From positions 12,419,911 to 12,483,910 of the forward strand of contig JAKOON010000009.1 in assembly GCA_022577435.1 (NCBI GenBank): a DNA stretch of 64,000 bases, in the 5' to 3' direction. Each line of letters opens with the position of its first letter. The stretch's first letter is position 1. A program made the translations under genes and the position numbers. Shown here piece after piece: positions 35,501 to 44,226 of the stretch. The notes under the pieces are model-generated. The model was not told the origin of the DNA, made no database searches, and saw nothing but the letters and a program-made list of their open reading frames with translations. Source of the DNA: Embiotoca jacksoni (taxonomy: Eukaryota; Chordata; Actinopteri; Embiotocidae).

Positions 35501-37543
35501 CATCTGTTATGTTTGGTCGTATTTGATTGCACAAATGTAGGAGAAAGATATATTTGTCAAACATCTGTAAAACACAGCATATCACACATATCACTACAGT
35601 CAGGTAATTAAAGCCGCAAAACAAGATAATCTAAATCCTCTATGGGAGGATGTCAGGCAGTCACATTCTCGTCTTTAGCTTTTTACTAACTTACAACCTC
35701 TTAGATGCACAGCAGAATCTAAAAATACTACACAATACTAGTGTGTTCGCTCAGCACGGATGAAATTATTCTTGCATGAGGTATAAATCTTTCATGCAAA
35801 GGTCACTGGATGTGAAAAAAAACAGCAAAACAGAGCACTGGGCTTCACCATACCTGGTGGTGAAGACGGTCTTGCAGCTCTGTGTGGCCCTCTGCTGGCA
35901 GACATCGACAGTTGCATCTTCAATTCAAGCTCTCAACAGATGGACTGAGCAGCTCCATTTGAAACTTCACTTTTATTTAGATTATTGTGATCATTATAGG
36001 ACTGTTAGAAGTGGTGTTTTTTTTTCTCTCCCTGCAGGGGATGTCCATGTAGGCATGGTAGACAGAGGAGGGCAGCTGGAGGTGGAGGTCAACCAGGCCA
36101 GAGGGTTGATCCCCAAACCGGGCTCCAAGAACATACCAGGTACTGACTTCAAAACTGATTGTCTGTTGACTTTGCAGCATGTACAGGAGGTTGAACGTTT
36201 TTTATTCTTGTGTGTCTGTGTGTGTGTTTGTGTTTGTGTGTGTTTCAGCAACCTATGTGAAGGTGTATGTCCTGGAGAACGGCATGTGCTTGGCCAAGAA
36301 GAAAACCAAAGTAGTGAAGAAGAATCTGGACCCCACCTACCAGCAGGCACTGTTGTTTGATGAGAGTCCTCAGGGAAAAGTCCTACAGGTTGTTTTTGCT
36401 TTCCTCTTTTCCCACTTCTTTTGATTTCCTGCTGACCATTCCCACACCTGATAAACAAACATAACGTTCATAAATGTCCACCTTCTGTCGTTTCAGTTAT
36501 AATTGGGAGTTAAAATGTTTCAGTTTTACTCATTTTAAAGTGTAAAATCACCATGTAACATGATCTGAAAATGCTTTACAATTGGAAAATACAGAAAGTG
36601 CAACAAGCAAAAAATAATAATAAACAAACATCAATGTTAGAAAAAAAAAAAAAGTATCAACCTAGGTCTTTAACAGAATAACTAGGGAATGATTCAAGGT
36701 CACCTGAGCCAGCACTAATTGTAAGCTTTATAGAAAGGACAGCTTTAAGCCTAAACCTACAAATATAAAGATTTGATTTGACATTAACTAAGCAACAGAG
36801 GTCAAAACTCCAGCAACACTTGTGAAATATATAGAAACTTTAATGTTAGACCAACACGTATCAGTTTGTGGCCGTCATCAGAGCTCTGTTAGGGTGGTGT
36901 TGTTCTTGTGTTGTGAATGTGTCTCAGACTCGCAGGATAGGGCCACAAGCTTACCTACGTCAGTCTAACATTAAAGTTATTCTTCGTACTACAAGTGTTG
37001 CTGGAGTTTTGACCTCTGCAGAGTCTTATTCCTTCTCCAGGCACCTTGGTAGTAGATTCATTTGTGTCAGAAACCCCCATCCTGCTTCTACATTAACCAA
37101 ACAACCCATCAACTGTCAGCATAGTCTGATTCAAATTCTTATTGGTGCATCATCTTTTTTAGAAATGGTCCAACCACTTTACACCAGTGAGCATAGATAC
37201 AAAATAAAAAATAATTTACAAAAATCTCTCATGCGAAATGACCAAAACTGTTTAAACTTTGGCAAAGAATCATGTAGGTCCCCCTTTATTCAAACAAAGC
37301 TGATGGGATTTACTGTCATCTCTCCTCCAGGTAATAGTGTGGGGGGATTACGGGCGTATGGACCACAAGTGCTTCATGGGAATGGCCCAGATCCTTCTGG
37401 AGGACTTGGACCTGTCTGCCACAGTCAGCGGCTGGTACAAGCTGTTCCCTACCTCCTCTCTGGCAGACCCCAGCATCGGACCCCTCACCAGACGCCTCTC
37501 ACAGTCCTCCCTGGAGAGCGCCACCAGCCCCTCATGCACCTAG
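14966..37543 (+). CDS. rims3: RIM3: regulating synaptic membrane exocytosis protein 3
   Basis: RIM3 is a short RIM-family protein of the presynaptic active zone, reported to modulate voltage-gated calcium channels and exocytosis. Six exons (14966-15230, 35076-35217, 35332-35444, 36038-36139, 36249-36388, 37331-37543) join in phase to 324 residues. Residues 59-76 hold the RIM-shared KKRRSSLGAKMVAIVGL segment. Exon 2 holds RRSTETGIAVEM, exon 3 holds SQFSDFLDGLGPAQIVGRQT, and residues ~175-315 form the C-terminal C2 (C2B) domain. There is no zinc finger, PDZ or C2A domain, as expected for RIM3/4. The C2 reads PATYVKVY where calcium-binding C2 domains have SDPYVK, and VWGDYG where they have VWD.D, so calcium binding is not expected, in line with known RIM C2B domains. 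Residues such as GDYGRMDHKCFMGMAQ match RIMS3 rather than RIMS4. Start: first of two adjacent ATGs, with A at -3. The N-terminal insert (residues 1-28 and 38-57) is longer than in human, which I recall as 307 residues. Confidence 0.95.
16606..16926. mobile_element. hAT-like MITE (321 bp)
   Basis: Left end CAGTGGTTCTCAACA and right end GTTGAGAACCACTT are inverted repeats. CAGTGGTTCTCAAC is a familiar terminal sequence of hAT-type elements. There is no transposase frame. I could not see a clear 8-bp target-site duplication. Confidence 0.75.
17599..17722 (+). repeat. Long interrupted (CA)n with CG steps
   Basis: About 124 bp of alternating purine-pyrimidine sequence, mostly CA with several CG dinucleotides, inside rims3 intron 1. 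Confidence 0.95.
20556..20569 (+). promoter_or_regulatory. CTCF-like core motif, forward
   Basis: CCACCAGAGGGCAC fits the CTCF core CCASYAGRKGGCRS at all 14 positions. A reverse-oriented partner with one mismatch lies at 21311-21324, so the two face each other. Binding is inferred only. Confidence 0.4.
21311..21324 (-). promoter_or_regulatory. CTCF-like core motif, reverse
   Basis: GTGCCCTCTGGTGT on the plus strand is the reverse complement of ACACCAGAGGGCAC, one mismatch from the CTCF core, facing the forward site 742 bp upstream. Confidence 0.35.
21838..21909 (+). repeat. (CA)n microsatellite
   Basis: About 70 bp of uninterrupted CA preceded by a GCGCGC step. Confidence 0.95.
22186..22222 (+). 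repeat. (CA)n microsatellite
   Basis: Thirty-seven bases of pure CA in rims3 intron 1. Confidence 0.95.
23045..23084. repeat. Perfect 15-bp inverted repeat (hairpin)
   Basis: TGTTGTGGTTGTTAC (23045-23059) is the exact reverse complement of GTAACAACCACAACA (23070-23084), with a 10-nt loop. It could be the tip of a small decayed MITE. No family is recognised. Confidence 0.85.
25690..25760 (+). repeat. Dispersed teleost repeat, fragment copy
   Basis: Contains ATGCTAAGCTAAGATAAACT followed by CTGGCTACAGC, the reverse-oriented AGCTTAGC core of the repeat seen in full at 28300-28480. Confidence 0.45.
25853..26110 (+). repeat. Dispersed repeat, copy B of a two-copy pair
   Basis: Same orientation and same ordered blocks as 10349-10640, starting TTACCAGACCCAAATTCACT and ending AACAGGTTTCCAGACTATAA. 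It carries an extra ~35-bp segment after the start and is otherwise moderately diverged. Confidence 0.7.
26781..26802 (+). repeat. Short (CA)n microsatellite
   Basis: Twenty-two bases of pure CA. Confidence 0.9.
27110..27539 (+). mobile_element. tRNA-headed SINE-like retroelement with 13-bp TSD
   Basis: The head (27112-27182) carries an A-box-like TGGCTAGAATTG and a B-box-like GGTTTGAATCC at tRNA-like spacing. The body contains TACTCCGGCTTCCTCCCACC and GACCTGTCCAGGGTGAACCC, phrases I recall from a very common fish repeat. The tail ends GATCATGGATG. The same 13 bases, GGAAATGGAAATA, flank both sides (27097-27109 and 27540-27552), as expected of a target-site duplication from reverse-transcription insertion. 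The GGATG-type tail slightly weakens the right copy as evidence. Confidence 0.7.
28126..28187 (+). repeat. (CA)n microsatellite
   Basis: About 62 bp of pure CA. Confidence 0.95.
28300..28480 (+). repeat. Dispersed teleost repeat, best-preserved copy
   Basis: Ordered blocks: ATACCACTCTCATACGTATA, GTAAATACGTAGCTGGAACC, GGTTAGCTTAGCTTAGCAC, CGGGAGAAACTGCCAGC and CCAGCACCTCTAAAGCTTA. It directly abuts the MITE at 28489. Confidence 0.65.
28489..28798. mobile_element. 310-bp MITE with GGGCTGGRCRATAT ends
   Basis: Starts AGGGCTGGACAATAT and ends ATATCGCCCAGCCCT, inverted repeats of ~15 bp with two mismatches. The interior is AT-rich and non-coding. A decayed relative in the same orientation lies at 4271-4575. 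I could not fix a target-site duplication. Confidence 0.75.
29695..29890 (-). repeat. Dispersed teleost repeat, reverse copy
   Basis: After a T-run come GAGAGAGCCAGGGTAGCTG, CTAAGCTAAACTAACTG, GCTGGCTCCAGCTACATA and GAGAGCTGTATTCATCTCA, the reverse complement of blocks in the 28300-28480 copy. Confidence 0.55.
30770..30855 (+). repeat. CA/CG alternating tract with Z-DNA potential
   Basis: Alternating purine-pyrimidine sequence with CG steps at both ends (ACACGCGCACGCAC and CACGCGCGCACGCGCG) around a (CA)n core. CG-containing alternation is the strongest Z-forming pattern in the window. Confidence 0.85.
31450..31800 (+). other. Purine-skewed block in rims3 intron 1
   Basis: About 350 bp in which the plus strand is overwhelmingly A and G with frequent GA and AAG runs. 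No coding frame or repeat unit is seen. It may be a decayed GA-rich microsatellite or a splicing-enhancer-dense region. Confidence 0.5.
32465..32640 (+). repeat. Compound (CA)n tract, two blocks
   Basis: (CA)n with CG steps at 32465-32568, a short unique spacer CTCCCCTTCTGT, then (CA)n at 32584-32640. Confidence 0.95.
35076..35217 (+). CDS. rims3: rims3 coding exon 2
   Basis: Acceptor GTCTTTCAG; donor GTACGT at 35218. It encodes residues 89-136 (both split codons). The conserved RIM linker TKKLRSTIRRSTETGIAVEM is followed by a Ser/Thr/Asn-rich stretch, STDGSTNSNSSDGT, a likely phosphorylated flexible linker ahead of the C2 domain. Confidence 0.95.
35218..35331 (+). other. rims3: rims3 intron 2 (114 bp), largely (ATCC)n
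   Basis: A very short intron of which about 47 bp (35239-35285) is a tandem ATCC repeat, followed by TATACAG and a normal acceptor TTGTCTCTCAG. The repeat lies in the zone where the branch point would be expected. Confidence 0.9.
35332..35444 (+). CDS. rims3: rims3 coding exon 3
   Basis: Acceptor GTCTCTCAG; donor GTATGC at 35445. It encodes residues 137-173 and carries FVFPTTRLG and SQFSDFLDGLGPAQIVGRQT, highly conserved among RIM3 proteins just before the C2 domain. Confidence 0.95.
35445..36037 (+). other. rims3: rims3 intron 3
   Basis: No exon inside. A reverse CTCF-like site, TGGCCCTCTGCTGG, lies at 35883-35896 (one mismatch to the core). The acceptor is TTTTTTCTCTCCCTGCAG. Confidence 0.85.
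36038..36139 (+). CDS. rims3: rims3 coding exon 4
   Basis: Donor GTACTG at 36140. It encodes residues 174-207, the first C2 strands: DVHVGMVDRGGQLEVEV and ARGLIPKPGSKNIP. The loop lacks the aspartates of calcium-binding C2 domains. Confidence 0.95.
36140..36248 (+). other. rims3: rims3 intron 4 (109 bp) with TG-rich 3' end
   Basis: Between 36209 and 36244 the sequence is almost wholly TG/TTTG, running straight into TTTCAG at the acceptor. Uracil-guanine repeats occupy the place of a normal polypyrimidine tract. Confidence 0.9.
36249..36388 (+). CDS. rims3: rims3 coding exon 5
   Basis: Encodes residues 208-254 with ATYVKVYVLENGMCLAKKKT, then DPTYQQALLFDESPQGKVLQ, the central C2 strands including the polybasic KKKTKVVKK strand typical of phosphoinositide-binding C2 domains. 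The length of 140 bp is not a multiple of three, so skipping would break the frame. Confidence 0.95.
36389..37330 (+). other. rims3: rims3 intron 5
   Basis: Holds an A-rich run (36640-36653) and the 223-bp MITE at 36796-37018. The acceptor is ATCTCTCCTCCAG. Confidence 0.9.
36796..37018. mobile_element. 223-bp MITE with 56-bp terminal inverted repeats
   Basis: The left arm 36796-36851 starts CAGAGGTCAAAACTCCAGCA and the right arm 36963-37018 is its near-complete inverse, each 56 bp and differing mainly in a ~10-base block after CACTTGT. CAGAGGTC-type ends resemble hAT elements. I see no convincing 8-bp duplication. It lies within rims3 intron 5. Confidence 0.85.
37331..37543 (+). CDS. rims3: rims3 terminal coding exon 6
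   Basis: Encodes residues 255-324 and stop TAG (37541-37543). It contains VIVWGDYGRMDHKCFMGMAQ, the last C2 strands, GWYKLFPTSS, and a C-terminal tail, RRLSQSSLESATSPSCT, matching the RIM3-type ending. RRLSQS is a possible kinase site. Confidence 0.95.
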   Translation, partial: VIVWGDYGRMDHKCFMGMAQILLEDLDLSATVSGWYKLFPTSSLADPSIGPLTRRLSQSSLESATSPSCT

Positions 37544-40500
37544 ACACCCAGGAGACACCCACATGCACGAGCACAGGCAGAGTCATGCAGACACAGACAC
37601 ACGTACTGTAAATACACAGCGACTGTATTTGAAGCGCAAGACAGATAGGCATACACACACACATGCATACATACATACATACATACATATATACTCCCAT
37701 CTGTGCAGGAATACATACAGGTACCTGATCTCACCCACATTAACACACAAACACGCTGCCACAACCTTTACTGGACACTACTGAACGCTCATATTGTCAC
37801 CCACTGATCAGTGTTAGTTGACAAAACCGTCAGCAACTCAAAGTAATTAACCTGAACATGTAGCATTTTCTCACCCACCCATTTCAACATTTCATACCCA
37901 ACAAACCAGGATTCATCGGGTGCCATGTTCTGCATTCCAAGTTACCAGATTTCTGTGGCACGACTCATCGCAGGGTCATCCCAACGTCCGTTTCTAAACT
38001 CTCTATGCCAAACTAAGAAAAAAACACTTTATTTTTTAAAACCAAAGCAATTGTTATTGTTGTTATTATTACTATAAGTCGTAGGTGATCTAGTATACAA
38101 TATAAAGTATGGATATGTAGCAGAGTCAATGACTTAGATGTAATGCAAAAAAAGAAGATACACTTTACACACACAGACACGAGCTGAGAACGGTAGGCCG
38201 AACACATGAAACACACCTGGGTATTCACATAATGGCTATTATGTGAGGTAGCAACACTGCTATTCTATCATTTTCACAGGGCAGAGTTTATACATAGATA
38301 TATATATATATCTGAATAGATAGATAAATACTTATTTGTGTTTATATATGTATCGGCTGCATTCTGCATGTTTGCTTGCAAGACATTTTAAAGTGCTTCA
38401 ATCTTTTTTTTTTTTTTCGCTTGCCTTGGCCGATGTAACAGGAGTATAGTGCCACTTTATTTTGCGATTTGTCCTGAGAAACGAGCACTGCACTGAGTTA
38501 GGGAGAAGGAGAGGGCTTCGGCAACAGGGAGACTATCATAGCTATCTGCAGACGAAGAGAACAAAGTAGTCAGCCAGCCACGCATTTGCTAATGAACACC
38601 ACATTTAGGATCCTGCCTTCACCTGTAGAGCATCAGACTGTCGTAGCACAGGGCGGTTAGCACAAAGGCGTTCTGGGAAATGTGACCAGCTCTAGTCTGG
38701 GGTTCTCGTGTCCCACATCCAGGGGGTGCCACAGTCCCACTCTCTCTACCAGCACCTAGACTTGTTTGAACTTCCTGTCGATTTCCCCCGTTTTGATGTC
38801 ATCATCTCTTCCTATTTGATGAAGGATGCAGGAAGGTGGCGAGCATGCCTACGCCTCTCTCCACTTCTGGCTGGATCACAGCCAGACACACAAACACAGG
38901 CAGACACCCACACAGCTGGTATCAACTACAACCTTTAACCCTCCTTCCTTTCTCTCTGGTCGCACCTCTCTGTCTCACGGACTGTAACTAAACCAGTTGT
39001 AAATGTGTAAACACATATTTGATTCCAGATGAGTTTTTCTTTTAGTTATCTGACTATTATAGCAGTATTACTTCGCGAGCATATACAGTAACCTGCCATA
39101 CGTGGTAGTTTTACTTGTTTCAGGTGCAATATGTCGGTAACATCTCCCTCAGCATTCTTCTATTTACTGTCAGGCAGTGAGTTTGTGTTTAGGACAGCAC
39201 TTTACTGTAAAATATGTATTATTTTTTAACTCTGAACTTGCAGTGGTTGACTACGTGTTAATTTATTTTTATTTCATGTTGTCACGCTGCACTTCAAGTC
39301 TCTGAATTTTTTTTATTCCAGCATGGAAATATAACTGAGAGTGTATTTTTAATTGAAAGTCTCACTAGAACAGCAGAAACAGGTCAGTTTAGCAAAAATT
39401 GTACAATTGTACATCGTTATAAATCTTGTACAGTATAGGCTTAGTCCAAAACATTACATTAAAATCACATTTGAGGCTTAAAAATAGTCCATTTGGACAC
39501 ATGCTTCTTTTCCTGATCTAAAAACGGTAAGACAGACCTGCTGGCTGTTAAATGTGCAATGTTTGGGTCTTCACTGACAGTACAGGAGTAGCACACCAAA
39601 CTGACCTACTGGAGTTTGCTGCTTTCTTTAAAATTAAGGTCTTATCTGTTTCTTCATTGTTTTTGTTTTTTTTGAGTGTTTTGAATCTGTCTGTGTAGAG
39701 ACCAACATCAAATCTTGTTTATGGGTAAAGACACTAAAGACTGTTGTATTTTAGCTGCGTAAAGAGAGTTGACAGTTTGAAGCTATAGCCTATTAAAAGC
39801 TCGCATGTGTTTATGAGCTCACATTGGGTTTTATCACCACCATATGTTCTGTAGTCTGCTAAGAGCTCTGTAGCTCATTCCTCTCTTCATCTTTTGACAA
39901 AAAGGGAAAATCTGAGACATTTAGACTTCTCAGCACCTCAGACCAACATGATTCACATTTCAACGCTCTTTGAACTTTGGATAAAGGGATGTCTGGCATT
40001 CTTGAATTTGTTTGGGAGGGGGGTTGATGGTCGTTTTTGACCCCTCCCATCATGTACACAACCCTTTTTAGAGTTAAGGTCTGGGTTCCAATTTGTTTTA
40101 TGTTTTGGAGCTATTCCTTGCTGGATCTGTATTTGTATGGTCACGTATATGAAGTAATTTTATGTACCTTATTGATTTGTATCTATTTTTCGTGCACAGC
40201 TGGCATGATATAAAAATAAGGATTTGCACACATTCTCTTTAGTGTGCGCCATTTATGAAGACAAAAAAGCCTAGTTGACAAGAAAGAAATTAAAGAGAAA
40301 GAATATAAAACAATTTTGTTTTTTAAGAAATCTAAATGAACTTTTTAGACATATATTACTTCTCTGCTGAATGTTCAGTTCCCAGTAAACTCTTTAAAGT
40401 ACTGTTAATATGTAATTTCCAAATGTTTTGGAGCTTTTATGAGACTGTATGTGTCCCTTTGCTATATATTGATTCTCCGCAAAAAAAAATCAACCGCTTT

Positions 40501-43215
40501 TAATGATTGATAACAGGAAAAAGAGATGATGCAAAGAAATGTATAGTTATGATACAAGAAGCGAATTTATGGCAGGCAGAGAGCATTTGCCAAATTTGTC
40601 CAAATCGTTTGATTCCTTCAACCAAAAGGAGAAATAAAAAATATTGCTTTTTTTCAAAGTGTAGCGTGGGTGTATGTCGATTAATGGGGTGCATTTAATG
40701 TAACGTGTGATGCGTAATGAGTGGCAGGGCAGCAGGATGTGAGTGAGAAAGAAAGATTTGAATATGTAGATATTGATTGAAAATCCACCTTTAAAGTTGG
40801 GCACCACAACGAGGAGAATCTGAGAATCAGGGTTTTTAGATATGAACGTAAACGTCTTTTTCTCTTGTCAGTGCTTTTGTCACGGATTAGAAAAACATTC
40901 CTTTATTGTCCCATGATTATCATGCATCGTCTCACACAGGGTCATTGTATTTATTTGGACATTTATTTGAAGTCCACTGACTTTATTGTGTTTAAGAAAC
41001 TATCACAAGGTGGAAAAGGGGGTTGAAGCCTCATAAAAGCGGCAGAGTTTCACTATGGCAGGATAGAGTCACAGCATGTTGTCAAGAGTCTTCAGAGTTA
41101 TGTGAGCTGAGCGTTGCATAGATGTGAAGTTAGACGCATAAATCGTGTGGATTCATCAAAGAGTTGGTTGGAGCAGTTATGTGGAAACAGCACAGAACAT
41201 GTAGAGCTTGACGTGGCTCAGCTGAGATTTGAATGGAAAAGCTGTGGATGCTTTGAATGTAAATCCCCATAGACTTGCTCACTTCTCTGTAAAACCCCAA
41301 TTTTTTTTAACCCAGTTTTATTGTGTGCGAAATGTTAATAATACATCTTTAATCAGCCTGAAGTATCTCTTGGGTACAACGTTGAAAACGTATCTTATTT
41401 TTGTAAGGACAGACTTATTATTCAGAGAAGGAGGGGAGAGAGTGAGAGAGGCGCTACGGGCAAAACCTGCCTTTAGATATTTGCAAAAATGAGGGCTTGT
41501 TCAATTTACAATGGCCTTACTTTGTGTCGGAGACATTGCTTTCACTATTGTAGCACACAACTGAAAGTTTTGAAAAATGTATTTTGCTTGGAATATTGTA
41601 CTGAAGTTATATATGTGTATATGTATAGTTTTATGAATGTATTTCTAAATCCTTACACCAGAATGGAGTGCAATTTTTTCGTCATCTTGTTTGCTATATT
41701 GTCCCTTTGAAGACTTTCCAGGGACCTCGCCTGCACCTGTTTGGGTGGCCCCTACTTTTACTGTATTGTATACTGTATGTCTTATTATTTGTGTTTAAAA
41801 AAACAAAACAGCTGTGTTTGAAACAAGCATGAATTCTGTCTGGCGAAATGCATTTCTTATTTATTTAAACCGCCACGATGGGTTTGGAGCGGAAAAGGAT
41901 TGCTATTACTCCCCCTGCACCGATTAACTTATCGATTTATCTATCGAGCTGATGGAATTGTTCTATTTGTACTTTGAATTAGAAAATGTTTGCCGCATGG
42001 TTACTCCGAGAATTTTCTTGTATTTAATCTTTATGGTGGTATGAATATGATGATACTAATTATGAGAAAAACAAATTAGACCCAGTACAATATCAAAGGC
42101 AATTCAATGAGGTGCAAAATAATTGTCAAAAATGCTGTATTTTAAAGTAGCATGGACTTAGCCTTATACTTCTGAACTACTTCTTCTGGCAATAACCATT
42201 GCTGTAGCCTCTACTGTATGCTGGGGCCTTAACTCTTGGCCTCCTACTCATTCTTTAAAGTTGGGGATGTGGTTTCAAGCACTAGAAGCAATTTAGACTC
42301 GACAGAGCATGCAATGCATCGTGAATACCTGGTATATTATGATAGCCCTCATGAGCAACAGATTTTAGTTTCGTTTTACCTGAAATATGCCCGTTTTCCA
42401 GTGTAGCAGCTGTCGACGAGGACAAAACAGACATCACTACTGTAGCTGAGCAGCATATTAGAGGTTTGCTGCTGAATGTTGTCTTCATTCACATTTATAA
42501 ATGTCGGTAATCACAGCACAAGTTTCCTGAGTAGCCATTCTGTCCTTTCTCGCTGTGTGTCAGACTATATTAAGGCTATAGTAGCTCCCCTCCCCACTGT
42601 CAAGACAACCTTCGTCTTATCATGCCCAGCACAGCACAAAATACAACGTGAACTACTGGTTTAACTCAAAGCCTCTACATGAGGCAAACCGTTTGGGTAA
42701 TTAAATAATTTTTAATGGACCACAAATACATTCCCAAGCACATGTAGTTGACTGATACCACAAATGTGGTGTTTCAAAGCATCTAGTAAAATGAACAAAT
42801 CATTCAGCCCAGTTTAATTGGCTCGCTGGTGTTGGTAAATGAGCGGTTGTCTTTTCTGAACTGGCCTTAAACTTTCCACAGAGGAGTGTTCACAGAGTAC
42901 ATTTTAAAAAGGGCGACGCGTAGCAGGCCGTCTGATGAAGAGATGTGGTTTATGGCAAAGAGGAAAAAGGGAGCTGTAATTTTATACCTGTGCTTTGTAA
43001 ATGTTTTCTATGTGCAGTATTTGATAATGTAAAACTGGTATTTTTGTGGTTTGTACGCTGCAAAATTGATTACTTAAGGTGCACGTAGTTTTGTAAGAAA
43101 ATAGAACCAAACTGAGGGGGAAAAAAAATAATTATTTGGGATTCAGAAGCCTGTATTTGCATGCCCTTTGACATCTGGACGCAAAGTCAATAAAGTTTAT
43201 TTGAATCACAAATAT
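37544..43215 (+). other. rims3: rims3 3' UTR (about 5.6 kb)
   Basis: From the stop codon to a strong poly(A) signal AATAAA (43189-43194) followed by T/GT-rich sequence. It is AT-rich with no splice-supported coding frame. A Pumilio-type UGUAAAUA lies at 37607-37614. A CATA microsatellite (37665-37690) and a perfect palindrome TGTACAATTGTACA (39400-39413) are inside. Earlier AATAAA copies (for example near 40635) could give shorter isoforms. Confidence 0.7.
43189..43194 (+). terminator. rims3: Poly(A) signal of rims3
   Basis: AATAAA in GTCAATAAAGTTTATTTG, followed within 30 bases by TTTCTGTGTATTT, a plausible GU/U-rich downstream element. It is the last plus-strand signal before the foldback element. 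Confidence 0.6.
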
Positions 43216-43218
43216 TTC

Positions 43219-44226
43219 TGTGTATTTCATTGGGTGCATTCGACTTTATGCGGCTTAACGTGATGCATGCTGCCCTTACAACGTTGCATGATGGTTAGAA
43301 ATTTCGTCCAACATTAGCCGGCATTGAAAAACCTCGTGACGTCACATGATATTAAAACCTCGCGGGTGAGGCAGCTGCACTTTTCTGAGTCAGGCGCTGC
43401 AGCTGCTCTTCTCCAGCTGCAGAATCTCCTCTGTGAGGACACTCTGTCCTGATAGGTTTTAAGTTTTGCCATAAACCAATGGGAAAGCAGGAAAGAATAG
43501 ACCAATCAGAAAGCAGGTTACAATAGACCAATGGGAAAGCAGTATAGAACAGACCAATGGAAAAGCAGGATAGAAAAGACCAATCAGAAAGCAGGATAGA
43601 ATAGACCAATCACAAAGCAGGATAAAATGGCCCAGAAAATCGACCAGAAAATATGCACAGCTGCTTTGTGGTTTGTATTTTAAGCATATACGTGTAAACC
43701 TCAATATTTCAGACTGATGAGCTGACACTGTTTATTCACCGAAATATGTTGCTCTCTAAAAATGTACAGACCAGACGCAGTTTACATCAGTGTTGGACAC
43801 ATTAAAATTAAATCTAAGTACGTTTAATAGAAACAACCTTTTTTTTTTTTTTACAGCTTTCTTGCTGGATGTAAAACTAGTGTGTCTGTGTCCAGATGTA
43901 AAACCTGAGCTGTAGAAGGAGCAGATCAATACATTAGGAGAAATAACTACAGGTGATAACTCCCCTGAATGTCTTAGAATAAAAACAAACCACGTCATGC
44001 GTATCGGTGAAACTTTAAACCTATCAGGATAAAGTAGTGTCGTCACAGAGGAGGTTCTCCGCCGTTGCAGCCGGAGGAGAACACCTGCAGCCGCCTGGCT
44101 TCTGCGAGGTTTTAATATCATTCGATATCAAATGCACCCAAGGTGTCCGACTTGACGGCAGATTTTTAATACTCAACCATCAAGTCAGACGAAGTCAGCC
44201 GCAGTTGAAGTCGAGCACCCATTGTC
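43219..44226. mobile_element. ~1-kb foldback (inverted-repeat) element
   Basis: Outer ends GGGTGCATTCGACTT on the plus strand near 43219-43250 match GGGTGCTCGACTT read on the minus strand from 44221. Inner arm blocks also pair in inverse order: GATATTAAAACCTCGC (43349 versus 44120 reverse), CTCCTCTGTGAGGACAC versus CTCCTCTGTGACGACAC, and TCCTGATAGGTTTTAAGTTT versus TCCTGATAGGTTTAAAGTTT. Between the arms sit a 26-bp minisatellite (43475-43630) and unique filler. No transposase frame. The element begins only ~25 bp after the rims3 poly(A) signal. Confidence 0.75.
43475..43630 (+). repeat. 26-bp minisatellite, each unit with a CCAAT box
   Basis: Six units start with ACCAAT at 43475, 43501, 43527, 43553, 43579 and 43605, an exact 26-bp period. 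Unit bodies alternate ACCAATGGGAAAGCAG and ACCAATCAGAAAGCAG types. CCAAT followed by CA or GG is close to the NF-Y consensus. Confidence 0.9.

Noticed and set aside
36868..37611. 247-codon open frame on the plus strand
   Set aside because: It runs through intron 5 and the MITE and reads exon 6 in a frame other than the C2-domain frame. It has no family resemblance.
43475..43630. CRISPR-like array
   Set aside because: The regular spacing is a simple tandem minisatellite with no unique spacers, in a vertebrate genome.
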